DNA of 15,181 nt from assembly GCA_937899265.1 (NCBI GenBank), contig CALBPV010000060.1:1-15181 (forward strand), given 5' to 3'. This stretch comes from an uncultured Bacteroidales bacterium (lineage in GTDB: Bacteria; Bacteroidota; Bacteroidia; Bacteroidales; UBA3663). The notes beneath the pieces are model-generated. The model ran no database searches. It saw nothing but the letters and a program-made list of their open reading frames with translations, and was not told the origin of the DNA. Positions within the stretch are counted from its first letter, which is position 1; every line of letters begins with the position of its first letter. Both the position numbers and the translations under genes were made by a program. This document shows positions 1 to 7,729 of the stretch, piece after piece.

Positions 1-858
1 CGTACCAAAACAGGCTGCGACAACATCATTTTTTCGCCCGAGTTCCTGCGCGAGAGCAAAGCGCTCTACGACAACCTCTACCCCTCCCGCATCATCGTGG
101 GACGACCCGAAGGAGACAGCCGCCTTGCAGCTGCCGCCGACACGTTTGCAAGGTTGCTTCGGGAAGGAGCCGTCAAGGAAGACATCCCGACGCTCTTCAT
201 GGGTCTGACCGAAGCCGAGGCTGTCAAGCTCTTTGCCAACACCTATCTGGCTCTGCGCGTCAGCTACTTCAACGAGCTTGACACCTACGCCGAGATGAAG
301 GGACTCAGCTCCCAAAACATCATCGACGGCGTGTGCCTCGATCCCCGTATCGGTTCTCACTACAACAACCCCTCGTTCGGCTACGGCGGCTACTGTCTGC
401 CCAAAGACACCAAACAGCTGCTGGCCAACTATGCCGATGTGCCCGAAAACCTCATTCAGGCCATCGTCGAGTCGAACCGGACACGCAAGGATTTCATTGC
501 CGACCGTGTGCTCAAGATGGCAGGCTACTATTCCTATTCCGACTACAATTCATTCACCTCGACACAGGAGAAAGAGTGCGTGGTAGGTGTCTATCGCCTC
601 ACTATGAAATCCAACTCCGACAACTTCCGGCAGTCATCCATCCAAGGTGTCATGAAACGCATCAAGGCAAAAGGAGCCCGGGTTGTTATCTATGAGCCCA
701 CACTTCCCGCCGAATCCACTTTCTTCGGCAGCCGGGTGATAGGCGACCTCGAGGAGTTCAAATCCTGCTCTCAGGCCATCATCGCCAATCGTTACAGCCC
801 CGAGCTCGACGATGTCAAAGAGAAGGTATATACCCGCGACATTTTCCGCAGGGACTGA
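1..858 (+). CDS. ugd: UDP-glucose 6-dehydrogenase, 5'-partial
   Basis: Frame 1 is open from the first base, giving the last 285 residues; roughly 100 N-terminal residues (the NAD-binding Rossmann part) lie outside the window. The enzyme oxidises UDP-glucose to UDP-glucuronate with two NAD+, supplying an acidic sugar for surface polysaccharide. Seen here: the FSPEFLRE segment near residue 18, the central helix with Lys76 and Asn80 (VKLFANTYLA), the catalytic-cysteine motif GGYCLPKDT with Cys132, Lys135 and Asp136, and the C-terminal UDP-binding domain (YRLTMKS...SDNFRQSS, then KVYTRDIF near the end). These motifs separate it from GDP-mannose dehydrogenases. A GTG at 97 could be mistaken for a start but encodes an internal Val. 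It is the only plus-strand gene and converges on the glycosyltransferase cluster, which probably uses its product. Confidence 0.93.
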   Translation, partial: RTKTGCDNIIFSPEFLRESKALYDNLYPSRIIVGRPEGDSRLAAAADTFARLLREGAVKEDIPTLFMGLTEAEAVKLFANTYLALRVSYFNELDTYAEMKGLSSQNIIDGVCLDPRIGSHYNNPSFGYGGYCLPKDTKQLLANYADVPENLIQAIVESNRTRKDFIADRVLKMAGYYSYSDYNSFTSTQEKECVVGVYRLTMKSNSDNFRQSSIQGVMKRIKAKGARVVIYEPTLPAESTFFGSRVIGDLEEFKSCSQAIIANRYSPELDDVKEKVYTRDIFRRD

Positions 859-912
859 GCCGGAGTGCATACGTACTTTTCCGGACAAAAAAAACGGACA
901 GGGGCCGTAAAC

Positions 913-953
913 AAAGAATCCCGCAATCGCCGATTACGATTGCGGGATTCTTT
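913..953. terminator. Bidirectional Rho-independent terminator
   Basis: A perfect 17-bp inverted repeat (913-929 pairing with 937-953) with a 7-base loop, rich in GC in its inner part and flanked by T-runs on the plus strand (ttttattt). The outer AAA/TTT arms give a short T-run for minus-strand transcripts as well. It sits between the convergent ends of ugd (858) and the GT2 gene ending at 983, so it probably stops both. Confidence 0.9.
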
Positions 954-982
954 TATTTCCGGACGCAGACTGCTGCGCAAAT

Positions 983-1873
983 CTAATCCATCTCGTTGGA
1001 GTCCATATTTAGCTTTTGTATCTGTTCCTCAAAAAACTTTTGCTTGCGCAGAAGCTCGGCCTCCTCACGCTTTAATTTCTCGTTGTTGAGATGACGTTTG
1101 TAGGTATAGGGAAGTTTGACAAACGGGGCTTTGAAGAACTGGGGGATCTTGCCGAGCACTTTCTTTACCAACGCAGTACGCGGAGAAATGTCGTGCTGAT
1201 AATAGATGCCCAAATCCTCACGCCAACGCTTGAACGTCTTGCCAAACGATGTCGAAAGACCGCCGTAGGCCATAATCACAATATACTGGTTGAGATACTG
1301 GATGTTGATGGGAGTTTTATACATCACACGGAGCAGCCACTCCGAATCGGCCGAAATCTCATAATCCTCGCGATAGTAGCCATACCGTCGTAAGACTTCT
1401 TCGCGCACAAAACATGTAGTGTGGAGGGGTAGCCATCCTTTTGCGATGGCTTTGTCGGAATAAATACCGCTCTGCCAGTCGCGGATTACCCAGGCGTGGT
1501 TATTCTCCGCAACGAAGAGACCGTTTCCGTACACCATATCGCATCCGGTGCGTTCGAACACACGAACCACATCTTCGATGACGTGCTGGGAAAAGAACGT
1601 GTCATCGGAATGGAGCCACCCGACGATGTCACCCGTAGCGGCATGCAGTCCCTTGTTAAGCGCCTCGTAGCATCCGTGATCGCGTTCGCTGATAAGGGTG
1701 GCTATCCTCGGCGAATTGCACGCCTTGATGACCTCCAGCGAATTGTCCTTGGAAGCGCCGTCCACCACGATATGCTCGATATCTGGGTAATTCTGCCGCA
1801 TAACACTCTTGATGGCTTCACCGACGGTGGCCTCGCGGTTGTAGCATGTGGTGACGATGGATACGCGTAACAT
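983..1873 (-). CDS. Family 2 glycosyltransferase (GT-A), WcaA/WcaE-like
   Basis: A 296-residue protein with the usual GT2 layout: N-terminal SIVTTCYNRE, nucleotide-binding Asp38 in VVDGAS, the stretch DHGCYEALNKGL (65-76), the metal-binding motif HSDD (88-91) and a downstream acidic motif EISADSEW (172-179) that is the likely catalytic-base region. The DHG.YEALNKG pattern is typical of transferases in colanic-acid-like and O-antigen loci. It probably adds one sugar to a lipid-linked repeat unit on the cytoplasmic face of the membrane. The last 35 residues (about 260-292) are highly charged and helical-looking, a possible short coiled coil. It lies downstream of ompA but behind that gene's terminator, and no clear Bacteroidota promoter is visible in the 74-bp gap, so how it is transcribed is unclear. 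Donor and acceptor sugars cannot be deduced. Confidence 0.9.
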   Translation of the reverse strand: MLRVSIVTTCYNREATVGEAIKSVMRQNYPDIEHIVVDGASKDNSLEVIKACNSPRIATLISERDHGCYEALNKGLHAATGDIVGWLHSDDTFFSQHVIEDVVRVFERTGCDMVYGNGLFVAENNHAWVIRDWQSGIYSDKAIAKGWLPLHTTCFVREEVLRRYGYYREDYEISADSEWLLRVMYKTPINIQYLNQYIVIMAYGGLSTSFGKTFKRWREDLGIYYQHDISPRTALVKKVLGKIPQFFKAPFVKLPYTYKRHLNNEKLKREEAELLRKQKFFEEQIQKLNMDSNEMD

Positions 1874-1895
1874 TATAATATATATAATAATGGAG

Positions 1896-1927
1896 AAAAA
1901 GAAGCCCCGATAAGTTTTCGGGACTTC
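1896..1927 (-). terminator. Rho-independent terminator of the OmpA-family gene
   Basis: Arms 1901-1910 and 1918-1927 pair over 10 bp with one mismatch around a 7-base loop. Read on the minus strand the hairpin is followed by TTTTT (1896-1900), as expected for a terminator 20 bases after the stop of the gene ending at 1948. The plus strand also has a T-run on its side, so it could work both ways. Confidence 0.8.
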
Positions 1928-1947
1928 CTTTTTATTGTGATTGGAGA

Positions 1948-3438
1948 TTAATAATCCTTGACAACATTGGACTTCACTCGACCGTCCATCAACTCTGCCT
2001 TGTCGTCGAATTCGGATTCGTTGACAACACCCTTATACTGATCGTCGAGCGGGCAGACAATGGTACAACGGTTGAAACGGTGGTGTCCGTCTTCTCGCAA
2101 GAACGGCAGGTCTATCTCGAGGTCACCGCCGCCCACGACAAGCTGGTCGGGATTGACACCATAGGTCTTGGTGAGCACGTCGGCAACCACCTCGGCACGT
2201 TTCTGGCAAAGCCACTCGTTACGTTTCTGGGAACCGACTTCGAGGTCGGCGAAACCGCGGACGAGGAACTTCTGGTTGGGATGGCTCTTGATAAGGTCGG
2301 CATAGAAACCGAGGTTGAGCACATAACTGTGAGCCAACTCGATACGGTCGATTTGGAAGAACGCAGCCTCGATGAGGTCGGCAGGCAAATTGATAACTGT
2401 ATCTGCTTTGACATTCTGGATGTAAGTGGCCAACTGGTCGCCTTCCTCGTAAGCATCATTCAACATCTGACGAAGGTCGCTGTCATCGTAACCCAGTCGT
2501 TGGAAGTGAATAATCTTGGAGAACTTGTAGCTGATACCCAAAAGAACCTCCGACTTCCAGGCGGAGTTCTGTTCGGAATAACCTTCATAGTCATCGCCCT
2601 GCCACGACTCGTTGAGATTGAGGTAAAGCGAGAAACGCTGGGTGATATTGGCGTATGCCTGAATGCCGATATGCCAATAGGGGATGAAACACGAACCGTC
2701 GCGTGTATTCAGCTTGTGCGCAGAATAATGGGCTCCCGCACCGGCATAGAGGAAGAAATCGTAGGGATTGTAAAGCAACTCACGTCCGGCAGAGAGGTTC
2801 AGAAGATTGAGCATGAGATCCACACGCGCCGAGAATGTGGAATAGGTGACTTTCTGGCGCCAGCCGGTTGCATTATTGTTGCTGGAGGGCCGTTCGTCCC
2901 AGTTGTCGATGAAGGTGGATTCGTGCCACGATGTGTTATAGTGTTTGTAGCGTGACACCTGAGCCGTAAAGCGGGCAGCCCAGTAGGGATGCAAATCTTT
3001 CTTGAAACCCAATTCGAATTGAGGCCCGATATTGAACTCGGAGTTCATTCGCTGAATCCAAACAGCCTGCACACCGCCGCCCAATTCGAACGCCCAGTTG
3101 TCGGGCCACTTGTTGAAGGCATAGTGAGCCTTGAGGTAACGTTCCTTGTCGGTGGAGTCGTTGAGTGCATACCAATAAGTGTCGCGCACTCGGGGATCCT
3201 TGATTTTGTTAAGCTCTCCCTTGGTAAATTCCAAAGGATGGCGGAAACGGCCTGAGGGCATGGAGTCTCCCTCAGTCACAAGGATACGGGGATCATCCGG
3301 CGCAAGCGTATCACTGAGGATAGCCCTATCCCAAACATAGTCGGTCAGAATCTCCGGCTGATCCTGCGCGCTCATGATGGCCGGAAGAACCGAGACACTT
3401 GCGAAAAGAGCTAATTTCAATAGCGTTTTTTTCATCAT
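1948..3438 (-). CDS. OmpA-family outer-membrane protein: N-terminal barrel plus OmpA-like C-terminal domain
   Basis: A 496-residue protein. Residues 1-24 form a signal peptide (MMKK, hydrophobic core, cleavage probably after MSA before QDQ). Residues about 115-305 alternate hydrophobic and polar residues with many aromatics and Gly, as in a transmembrane beta-barrel. Residues about 358-463 resemble an OmpA/MotB-like peptidoglycan-associated domain: a beta strand, FLVRGFAD, then NEWLCQKRAEVV and a GGGDLE turn. The barrel would sit in the outer membrane and the C-terminal domain would contact peptidoglycan. Family context in Bacteroidota suggests a structural or stress-linked envelope protein; a direct role in glycan export is not shown. 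It appears monocistronic, with its own promoter, a leader of about 160 bases and a terminator, although it lies among glycosyltransferase genes. The tail after residue 465 (DDQYKG... to the end) is acidic and unassigned. Confidence 0.85.
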   Translation of the reverse strand: MMKKTLLKLALFASVSVLPAIMSAQDQPEILTDYVWDRAILSDTLAPDDPRILVTEGDSMPSGRFRHPLEFTKGELNKIKDPRVRDTYWYALNDSTDKERYLKAHYAFNKWPDNWAFELGGGVQAVWIQRMNSEFNIGPQFELGFKKDLHPYWAARFTAQVSRYKHYNTSWHESTFIDNWDERPSSNNNATGWRQKVTYSTFSARVDLMLNLLNLSAGRELLYNPYDFFLYAGAGAHYSAHKLNTRDGSCFIPYWHIGIQAYANITQRFSLYLNLNESWQGDDYEGYSEQNSAWKSEVLLGISYKFSKIIHFQRLGYDDSDLRQMLNDAYEEGDQLATYIQNVKADTVINLPADLIEAAFFQIDRIELAHSYVLNLGFYADLIKSHPNQKFLVRGFADLEVGSQKRNEWLCQKRAEVVADVLTKTYGVNPDQLVVGGGDLEIDLPFLREDGHHRFNRCTIVCPLDDQYKGVVNESEFDDKAELMDGRVKSNVVKDY

Positions 3439-3725
3439 CGCTGAAAGTACAGTTTATGATGTGATTAAATTATAATACTCCGATTCAGAATACCGAACGA
3501 CAGCTGAATCTCCGGCTTACTTACCTGTTTTTCCCAAAGCCGAAATGTCGGCCGGCGATGGAACAAAACCGAACAATGACATCAACCGTTGGTTAATCAA
3601 CAAGCAAAGATAATTGTTTTATTTCAATTTGCAAAATCCAAATAGCAAAATATTCACAATTTGTGTTATTTTGTTCGCTTTGTAATATAAATGCCACCTT
3701 TGAATATCAAAAACAGAAGATTCAA
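3439..3725. other. 287-bp intergenic region with long ompA leader
   Basis: No gene is seen here. The right part (about 3590-3720) is AT-rich and contains the promoter. The left part (3439-3598) would be the transcribed leader of the OmpA gene. It contains one small perfect stem, GCCGA/TCGGC (3539-3543 with 3548-3552), but nothing that matches a riboswitch I recognise. No strong terminator is visible after the flavin reductase gene that ends at 3726. Confidence 0.6.
3605..3635 (-). promoter_or_regulatory. Bacteroidota-type promoter of the OmpA-family gene
   Basis: On the minus strand TTTG (3632-3635) and TATCTTTG (3605-3612) are separated by 19 bases, an exact fit to the TTTG-N19-21-TAnnTTTG pattern recognised by the Bacteroidota primary sigma factor. 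Transcription would start near 3600, leaving a leader of about 160 bases before the ATG at 3438. The surrounding 3590-3700 sequence is strongly AT-rich. Confidence 0.75.
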
Positions 3726-4289
3726 TCACTTGATTTTCTTCCCGTCGGAAAAGGCATTGCCAACGGTTTTGCCTAGTTCGATGTAGGTGTGATGAACCGG
3801 ATCGAAGGTGATGACATTCATCTTGGCCACATCGGGCTGTCCGTCCTCTGCGAGATACTTTTCGTCGCAGAGGACGTTCACAATCTCAGCCACGAGATAG
3901 TATCCGCTTTCAGACTCGTCGATTTTCTCTTTCACGCGACATTCCAGTGTCATCGGCAATTCGCGGAACAGGGGCGCATTCACATTGGGGGCTTTCTCAA
4001 CGGTCCATCCCGTGTGCTCCATTTTGTCCTTCGTTTTGCGTCCGCTGGCGATGCCCACATAGTCGGCTGCCACGAGTGTCCCGGTCGTGGCGAAGGATAC
4101 GGTAAGTTCGTTATTGACAGCGAGATTGTCAGTCGTTTGGTGAGAACCGAGGGAAATGACAATCTCATGCATGTCCCACTGACCGCCCCAGGCAGCATTC
4201 ATAGCATTGGGTCTTCCTTCTTTGTCATACGTTCCGAGAATCAGCACCGGTTGCGGGAGAACCCAGGGTTTGGAACCAAAACTTTTCAT
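3726..4289 (-). CDS. Flavin reductase-like FMN-binding split-barrel protein
   Basis: A 187-residue protein of the flavin reductase/flavoredoxin family. Recognisable are the N-terminal PVLILGTYDKEGRPNAM (residues 14-30), the AAWGGQW and VISLGSHQTT segments (about 32-53) and SFATTGTLVAADYVGI (65-80), which in this family form the flavin-binding split barrel; length fits the family. Such proteins bind FMN and pass electrons from NAD(P)H or partner proteins; the physiological partner is unknown. It starts 5 bases after the stop of the upstream glycosyltransferase, so it is very likely the last gene of that operon, yet no glycan-related role is obvious. There is no signal peptide, so it should be cytoplasmic. 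Confidence 0.88.
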   Translation of the reverse strand: MKSFGSKPWVLPQPVLILGTYDKEGRPNAMNAAWGGQWDMHEIVISLGSHQTTDNLAVNNELTVSFATTGTLVAADYVGIASGRKTKDKMEHTGWTVEKAPNVNAPLFRELPMTLECRVKEKIDESESGYYLVAEIVNVLCDEKYLAEDGQPDVAKMNVITFDPVHHTYIELGKTVGNAFSDGKKIK

Positions 4290-4294
4290 ACTTC

Positions 4295-5434
4295 TTAAAT
4301 TAGATATTTATTGTAAACTTCGAATATTCTTTGTGCCTGCAATTCGACTCCGAAACGCTCCTCTACAAGCCGTCGCCCGTTCTCTCCCATCTGCCGAATC
4401 TGCCCGGACGTGAGACTTACAGCCTCCTCCAAGGCGGCTAAAATTCCTTCGGGCGTAGCTTCTGTCCACCAACCGCTTCCGGTTTCTTGCAACGAAGACC
4501 AGGGTGTGCTGTGGGTCGTTATGACCGGGGTGCCCGATGACAATGCTTCCGCCACGACGAGCCCGAAATTCTCTGAATGGGACGGCAGGACGAGCACATC
4601 GGCCTGGCGAAGCAATCGCCATTTTCCATCGCCGTAAACGGGACCTATCAGATGTATCCGGTTGGCGACACCCGCTCCCTGTATCTTTTCCTTCAGCATG
4701 GCCACATAATCCGGTTCTCCTTCGCCGGCAATGCGGAAGACAATGTTCTCCGGAAGCGATTTCCGGGTCATTCCCTGCGCTACGGCATCGACGAGTATGT
4801 CTATCCCCTTTTTGGGATGGACGCGGCTCATGAACAGGAAATTGAAAGGCTGTTTCCATTCTTTTTTCATGGCGATATGGAGGACGTCAATTCCATTGGG
4901 AATCATTTCAACGGTTTTGTTCCACCCGAGTTCCAGCAGATGCTCTTTTTCCTCAACGGCCGTTGCCATGATGACATCGGTCGTACGGACGGCACGTTTC
5001 TGATAAAGATGTATGGCCGGCCATTTCCGGGTCCAGTAATTGCGGCGGATAATCCAAGGTTCCAGCATGCCGTGAGGTGTCAGTAAGGACTTGGCCTTGC
5101 TTCCGGTCCGTTCTTTCCATTCGACAAACCATCGCTGCACCAAAGCGCATTGCGGCATCCAGCAGCAATTGACATGCAGCACATCCGGGTTCAATTCGTC
5201 CAAAAGCTGCAGCCACGCCTTCTTCATCTGACAGATTTGCGACAGCGGGAGCGGAATGAAATGAATTGCAGCGTTTTCCAACTGCGCAATCTTGGAAGGG
5301 TCGCCTACCTTGGGAAAAAGGCAACACACATGCAGTTCGCAGAGGTTGCCCAACGCGGGCGTAAGCTGCTGCAAGTAGGTAGTGGTACCGCCGTCGTGAG
5401 CGTCTAAGGAAGGTATGAATTGGAGAACACGCAT
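4295..5434 (-). CDS. Family 4 glycosyltransferase (GT-B)
   Basis: A 379-residue retaining GT-B transferase. Start chosen at the ATG at 5434 (MRVLQFIPSLDAHDGG, with the acceptor-site Gly pair); an in-frame TTG at 5470 would add 12 residues unlike the family. Motifs: TPHGMLEPW near 119-127, RVHPKKGID (204-212), the FRIAGEGEP nucleotide-site strand, and the EX7E motif with Glu288 and Glu296 (SENFGLVVAEA). The HGMLEPW segment is typical of transferases in exopolysaccharide and capsule loci. It would transfer a sugar from a nucleotide donor to a lipid-linked glycan in the cytoplasm. The preceding gene ends at 5472 and the flavin reductase begins 5 bases downstream, so all are probably one transcript. 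The sugar is not predictable. Confidence 0.92.
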   Translation of the reverse strand: MRVLQFIPSLDAHDGGTTTYLQQLTPALGNLCELHVCCLFPKVGDPSKIAQLENAAIHFIPLPLSQICQMKKAWLQLLDELNPDVLHVNCCWMPQCALVQRWFVEWKERTGSKAKSLLTPHGMLEPWIIRRNYWTRKWPAIHLYQKRAVRTTDVIMATAVEEKEHLLELGWNKTVEMIPNGIDVLHIAMKKEWKQPFNFLFMSRVHPKKGIDILVDAVAQGMTRKSLPENIVFRIAGEGEPDYVAMLKEKIQGAGVANRIHLIGPVYGDGKWRLLRQADVLVLPSHSENFGLVVAEALSSGTPVITTHSTPWSSLQETGSGWWTEATPEGILAALEEAVSLTSGQIRQMGENGRRLVEERFGVELQAQRIFEVYNKYLI

Positions 5435-5471
5435 AAATGGGACAGTAAGAGATGGGACAAAGCCGGACAAT

Positions 5472-6614
5472 TCAGGATTTCACGGCTCTCAACATGATAT
5501 CGGCCACCGCCTCGGGCGAAATATGTGTGCGAGCCCACTCGATGCGGGCGGCCCTGGAGGCACGAATCCGTCCGATATTCTTTACGGCATCTTCGAGCAG
5601 GGCACAAAGGGCAGAGGCATCATTCACCGGAAATACATTTCCGTTCTTTCCCTCTTCGATGATTTGCCGTGCGCCGCAAGTATTGCTGATGACAGGCCAA
5701 ACTCCGAGCGTAAGGGCTTCGTTCACCACGGCACCCCATCCGTCGTGTAGTGACGGAAGGATAAGAATGTCCTGCGCAGCCAATATCTGCTGGGTTTCTT
5801 CCATCGACTTGGTTCCTGCGAAAAAGATTGCCCCGGTAATCCCGTCGTCATGTATCTTCCATTGGAGTTTCTCCTTCAGAGGACCGTCGCCTACAATGGT
5901 CACTTTGCACCGTGAAAGTGCCGCAGCATTGTCGATTCCCATTTGCTTGAGCGCCTCAAGGATGCAGACGACATTTTTGCGTTCATCGACAGAGCCCACG
6001 AATGCAATCCTGCATATTTTGGCTTCGCGTTCGTTGCCGGGCATGTTTTTATCCACTTCGGCCTGCAATGCCGGCGTGATACCTTGTGTACAGTACATAA
6101 AAGGAATCACTTTCCAACGGCTGCTCCATCCCTCATAATACGTCTTACACCCTTCGCCGATGGCAAAGACCCAACTGAATTTGCGCACATAGCGAAGGTC
6201 TTTAAAAAAGAATCTCATCTTGTGCATCCACATCGGGTGGTCGAAGAGGTAGGGAGCCTCCGTGATGTCTCCGCGCTTCACATCCGATTTGAATGTCATC
6301 TTCAGCCAGTGGAAGACTTCCGGGAAAGCATTGATTCCCGAAAAGAGACACACCGTCTTTTCACCCTTGTCGTGGTCGGCAGCGGTGTCTTCTCGGATCC
6401 AGCGTTTCACGTCGGCATCGGAGGGACTGATTGCCACCCGCAGTTTGGGAGTATCTTTGGTTTCTTCTTCGCTCCATCCCATGGCTGCCCGGTCGCCGTA
6501 TGTCAGACGGGGAGCAATGACACGCACCCCGTCCACCTCCTTGCGTTGGGACAGCGCCTCGATGTAAGGCATTTGGTGAGGAGAAATGCAATTTTGGAAA
6601 AAGACGAATCTCAT
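5472..6614 (-). CDS. Family 4 glycosyltransferase (GT-B)
   Basis: A 380-residue GT-B protein beginning MRFVFFQNCISPHQMPYIEA, a start shared by many transferases that have the SPHQ acceptor-loop motif. The C-terminal domain has FVGSVDERKNV (205-215), VTIVGDGPL (238-246) and the nucleotide-sugar motif SLHDGWGAVVNEA, where Asp291 replaces the first Glu of the usual EX7E and Glu299 is kept; this variant is common in the family. A distinct middle segment (about 125-170, rich in Phe, Trp and Arg, with HPMWMHKMRFFFKDLRYV) is basic and aromatic and could contact the membrane or the lipid-linked acceptor. It lies 19 bases after the upstream GT2 gene. Probably adds a sugar in the same repeat unit as its neighbours. 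Confidence 0.9.
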   Translation of the reverse strand: MRFVFFQNCISPHQMPYIEALSQRKEVDGVRVIAPRLTYGDRAAMGWSEEETKDTPKLRVAISPSDADVKRWIREDTAADHDKGEKTVCLFSGINAFPEVFHWLKMTFKSDVKRGDITEAPYLFDHPMWMHKMRFFFKDLRYVRKFSWVFAIGEGCKTYYEGWSSRWKVIPFMYCTQGITPALQAEVDKNMPGNEREAKICRIAFVGSVDERKNVVCILEALKQMGIDNAAALSRCKVTIVGDGPLKEKLQWKIHDDGITGAIFFAGTKSMEETQQILAAQDILILPSLHDGWGAVVNEALTLGVWPVISNTCGARQIIEEGKNGNVFPVNDASALCALLEDAVKNIGRIRASRAARIEWARTHISPEAVADIMLRAVKS

Positions 6615-6633
6615 AAGCCCGAGAACCGTTCTT

Positions 6634-7638
6634 TCAATGTGTGCGCAGATTCTTCAAACCGGGATTCTGTACCGGCTTGTTGGAAAACTTGCGATACAGA
6701 CTGAGATAGAGTGCGACACTCACATTGATGAGACGGTATTTGTAACGTTCTTTTTTCGAAAGGGAATAGTTGATGTTCAAGGGGTAGAAAGGCAGCTTGG
6801 TCGGGTCGCCGGGAAAATGGTGAATCCCGCAACGGCAAAGGTTGGAGAGAGCCTGTGAGAAGAGGAAAGAGATACGGTTGTAGAAGAACTCCCGGATGGG
6901 TGTTCCTTCTTCTGTGTGGGCATTGAGGAAATTCCAAAGACTCTCGCATATCTGCACCAAGTCATCGGTTTTCTTGGGCGTGTTGGACTTCATGATGGAG
7001 CCTTCACGTTGAAAATAATTATAGACCGTGACCGGTGTAAATGCCACACGCTTCGCCAGGAAATAGGCCCTCATGGTGAATTCTTGGTCTTCGTGAAGCA
7101 CACCCGGCATGAATTCCAGACTGTTTTCAATCAGGAACTGACGGCGATACAGTGCAGCCCAAGCCGCAGGCGGCATGGCCACTTTGAGCATAAAGTCCGA
7201 ACCGGCAAGCACCTGTCCCCCGGAAGCATCGCCTATCTTGTACGGCTCGGCATTGCCGTGTTCATAGTAAAGTTGAAGTCCGAAACAATGTACATCAAGT
7301 TCATCCCGGACGGCCCGCTCCAGAAGGGGGGCTACCACATTCGTCTCGACAAAGTCATCGCTATCCACCCACCAAACGTAGTCTCCCTGTGCTTTCTTGG
7401 TTCCGGCATTGCGCGCTGCGCTGAGTCCGGCATTTGCCTGCGACACCAGAGAAAGATTCATTTCCGGGTGTTTGTCTTTATAATCGTTGAAGACCTCCAC
7501 AGAGTTGTCCGTAGAGCCGTCGTTCACGACAATGATTTCATATTCTGAAGTCTCAAGTCCCTGAGCGGTCAACGAATCCAGACAGCGTTCCAGCCATTGG
7601 CTCGTGTTGTACATCGGGACGACCATTGACAGTTTCAT
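6634..7638 (-). CDS. Family 2 glycosyltransferase (GT-A), EpsJ-like
   Basis: A 334-residue GT2 transferase. Motifs in order: MVVPMYNTSQWLERCLDSL (5-23), VNDGSTD (38-44) for nucleotide binding, SQANAGLSAARNAG (66-79), the DXD-type DSDD (92-95) and HEDQEF (182-187) supplying the likely catalytic base. The C-terminal 120 residues are basic and aromatic (KKERYKYRLINV) and may lie on the membrane. It is the first gene of a block with its own promoter at 7684-7715 and is followed by two GT4 genes and the flavin reductase. It begins with MKLS like the neighbouring GT2 gene at 7730-8503; the N-terminal halves are similar in pattern, but the two differ in length and in the C-terminal part. Confidence 0.93.
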   Translation of the reverse strand: MKLSMVVPMYNTSQWLERCLDSLTAQGLETSEYEIIVVNDGSTDNSVEVFNDYKDKHPEMNLSLVSQANAGLSAARNAGTKKAQGDYVWWVDSDDFVETNVVAPLLERAVRDELDVHCFGLQLYYEHGNAEPYKIGDASGGQVLAGSDFMLKVAMPPAAWAALYRRQFLIENSLEFMPGVLHEDQEFTMRAYFLAKRVAFTPVTVYNYFQREGSIMKSNTPKKTDDLVQICESLWNFLNAHTEEGTPIREFFYNRISFLFSQALSNLCRCGIHHFPGDPTKLPFYPLNINYSLSKKERYKYRLINVSVALYLSLYRKFSNKPVQNPGLKNLRTH

Positions 7639-7658
7639 TCTATTTTTGCTCTTTTAGG

Positions 7659-7676
7659 GTTCGTTACAGTACGAAC
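7659..7676. repeat. Small inverted repeat in the leader of the 7638 operon
   Basis: GTTCGT (7659-7664) and ACGAAC (7671-7676) are perfect inverted arms around a 6-base centre. The stem sits just downstream of the predicted transcription start (near 7680) and about 20 bases before the ATG at 7638. It could protect the transcript end, act as an operator, or be chance; no T-run follows it. Confidence 0.45.
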
Positions 7677-7683
7677 TCGGGTG

Positions 7684-7715
7684 CAAAGGTAATAAATATT
7701 TTTTAAAAAGCCAAG
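7684..7715 (-). promoter_or_regulatory. Bacteroidota-type promoter of the GT2-GT4-GT4-flavin reductase operon
   Basis: On the minus strand TACCTTTG (7684-7691) is a perfect -7 element. A CTTG (7712-7715) lies 20 bases upstream, one base off the TTTG -33 element. It sits in a 91-bp AT-rich gap (7639-7729) between two GT2 genes and would start transcription near 7680, about 40 bases before the ATG at 7638. Confidence 0.65.
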
Positions 7716-7729
7716 AATTTAACTTATTT

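Noticed and set aside
2080..2955. Long plus-strand open frame of 291 codons opposite the OmpA gene
   Set aside because: It lies fully antisense to a well-supported gene, shows no family-like motifs and follows from that gene's codon usage. The same applies to the plus-strand frames at 5943-6704, 7793-8689, 10125-10808 and 11277-11852.
3655..3665. Palindrome CACAA-T-TTGTG upstream of the ompA promoter
   Set aside because: It is only 11 bases in AT-rich sequence, so chance is likely; it could be an operator but nothing supports it further.
4308..4859. Minus-strand 183-codon frame inside the GT4 gene
   Set aside because: It overlaps the GT4 gene in another frame on the same strand and reads as low-meaning sequence rich in Arg; the GT4 frame carries the catalytic motifs.
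7641..7648. TATTTTTG on the plus strand, a possible -7 element
   Set aside because: No TTTG lies 19-21 bases upstream and no plus-strand gene follows.
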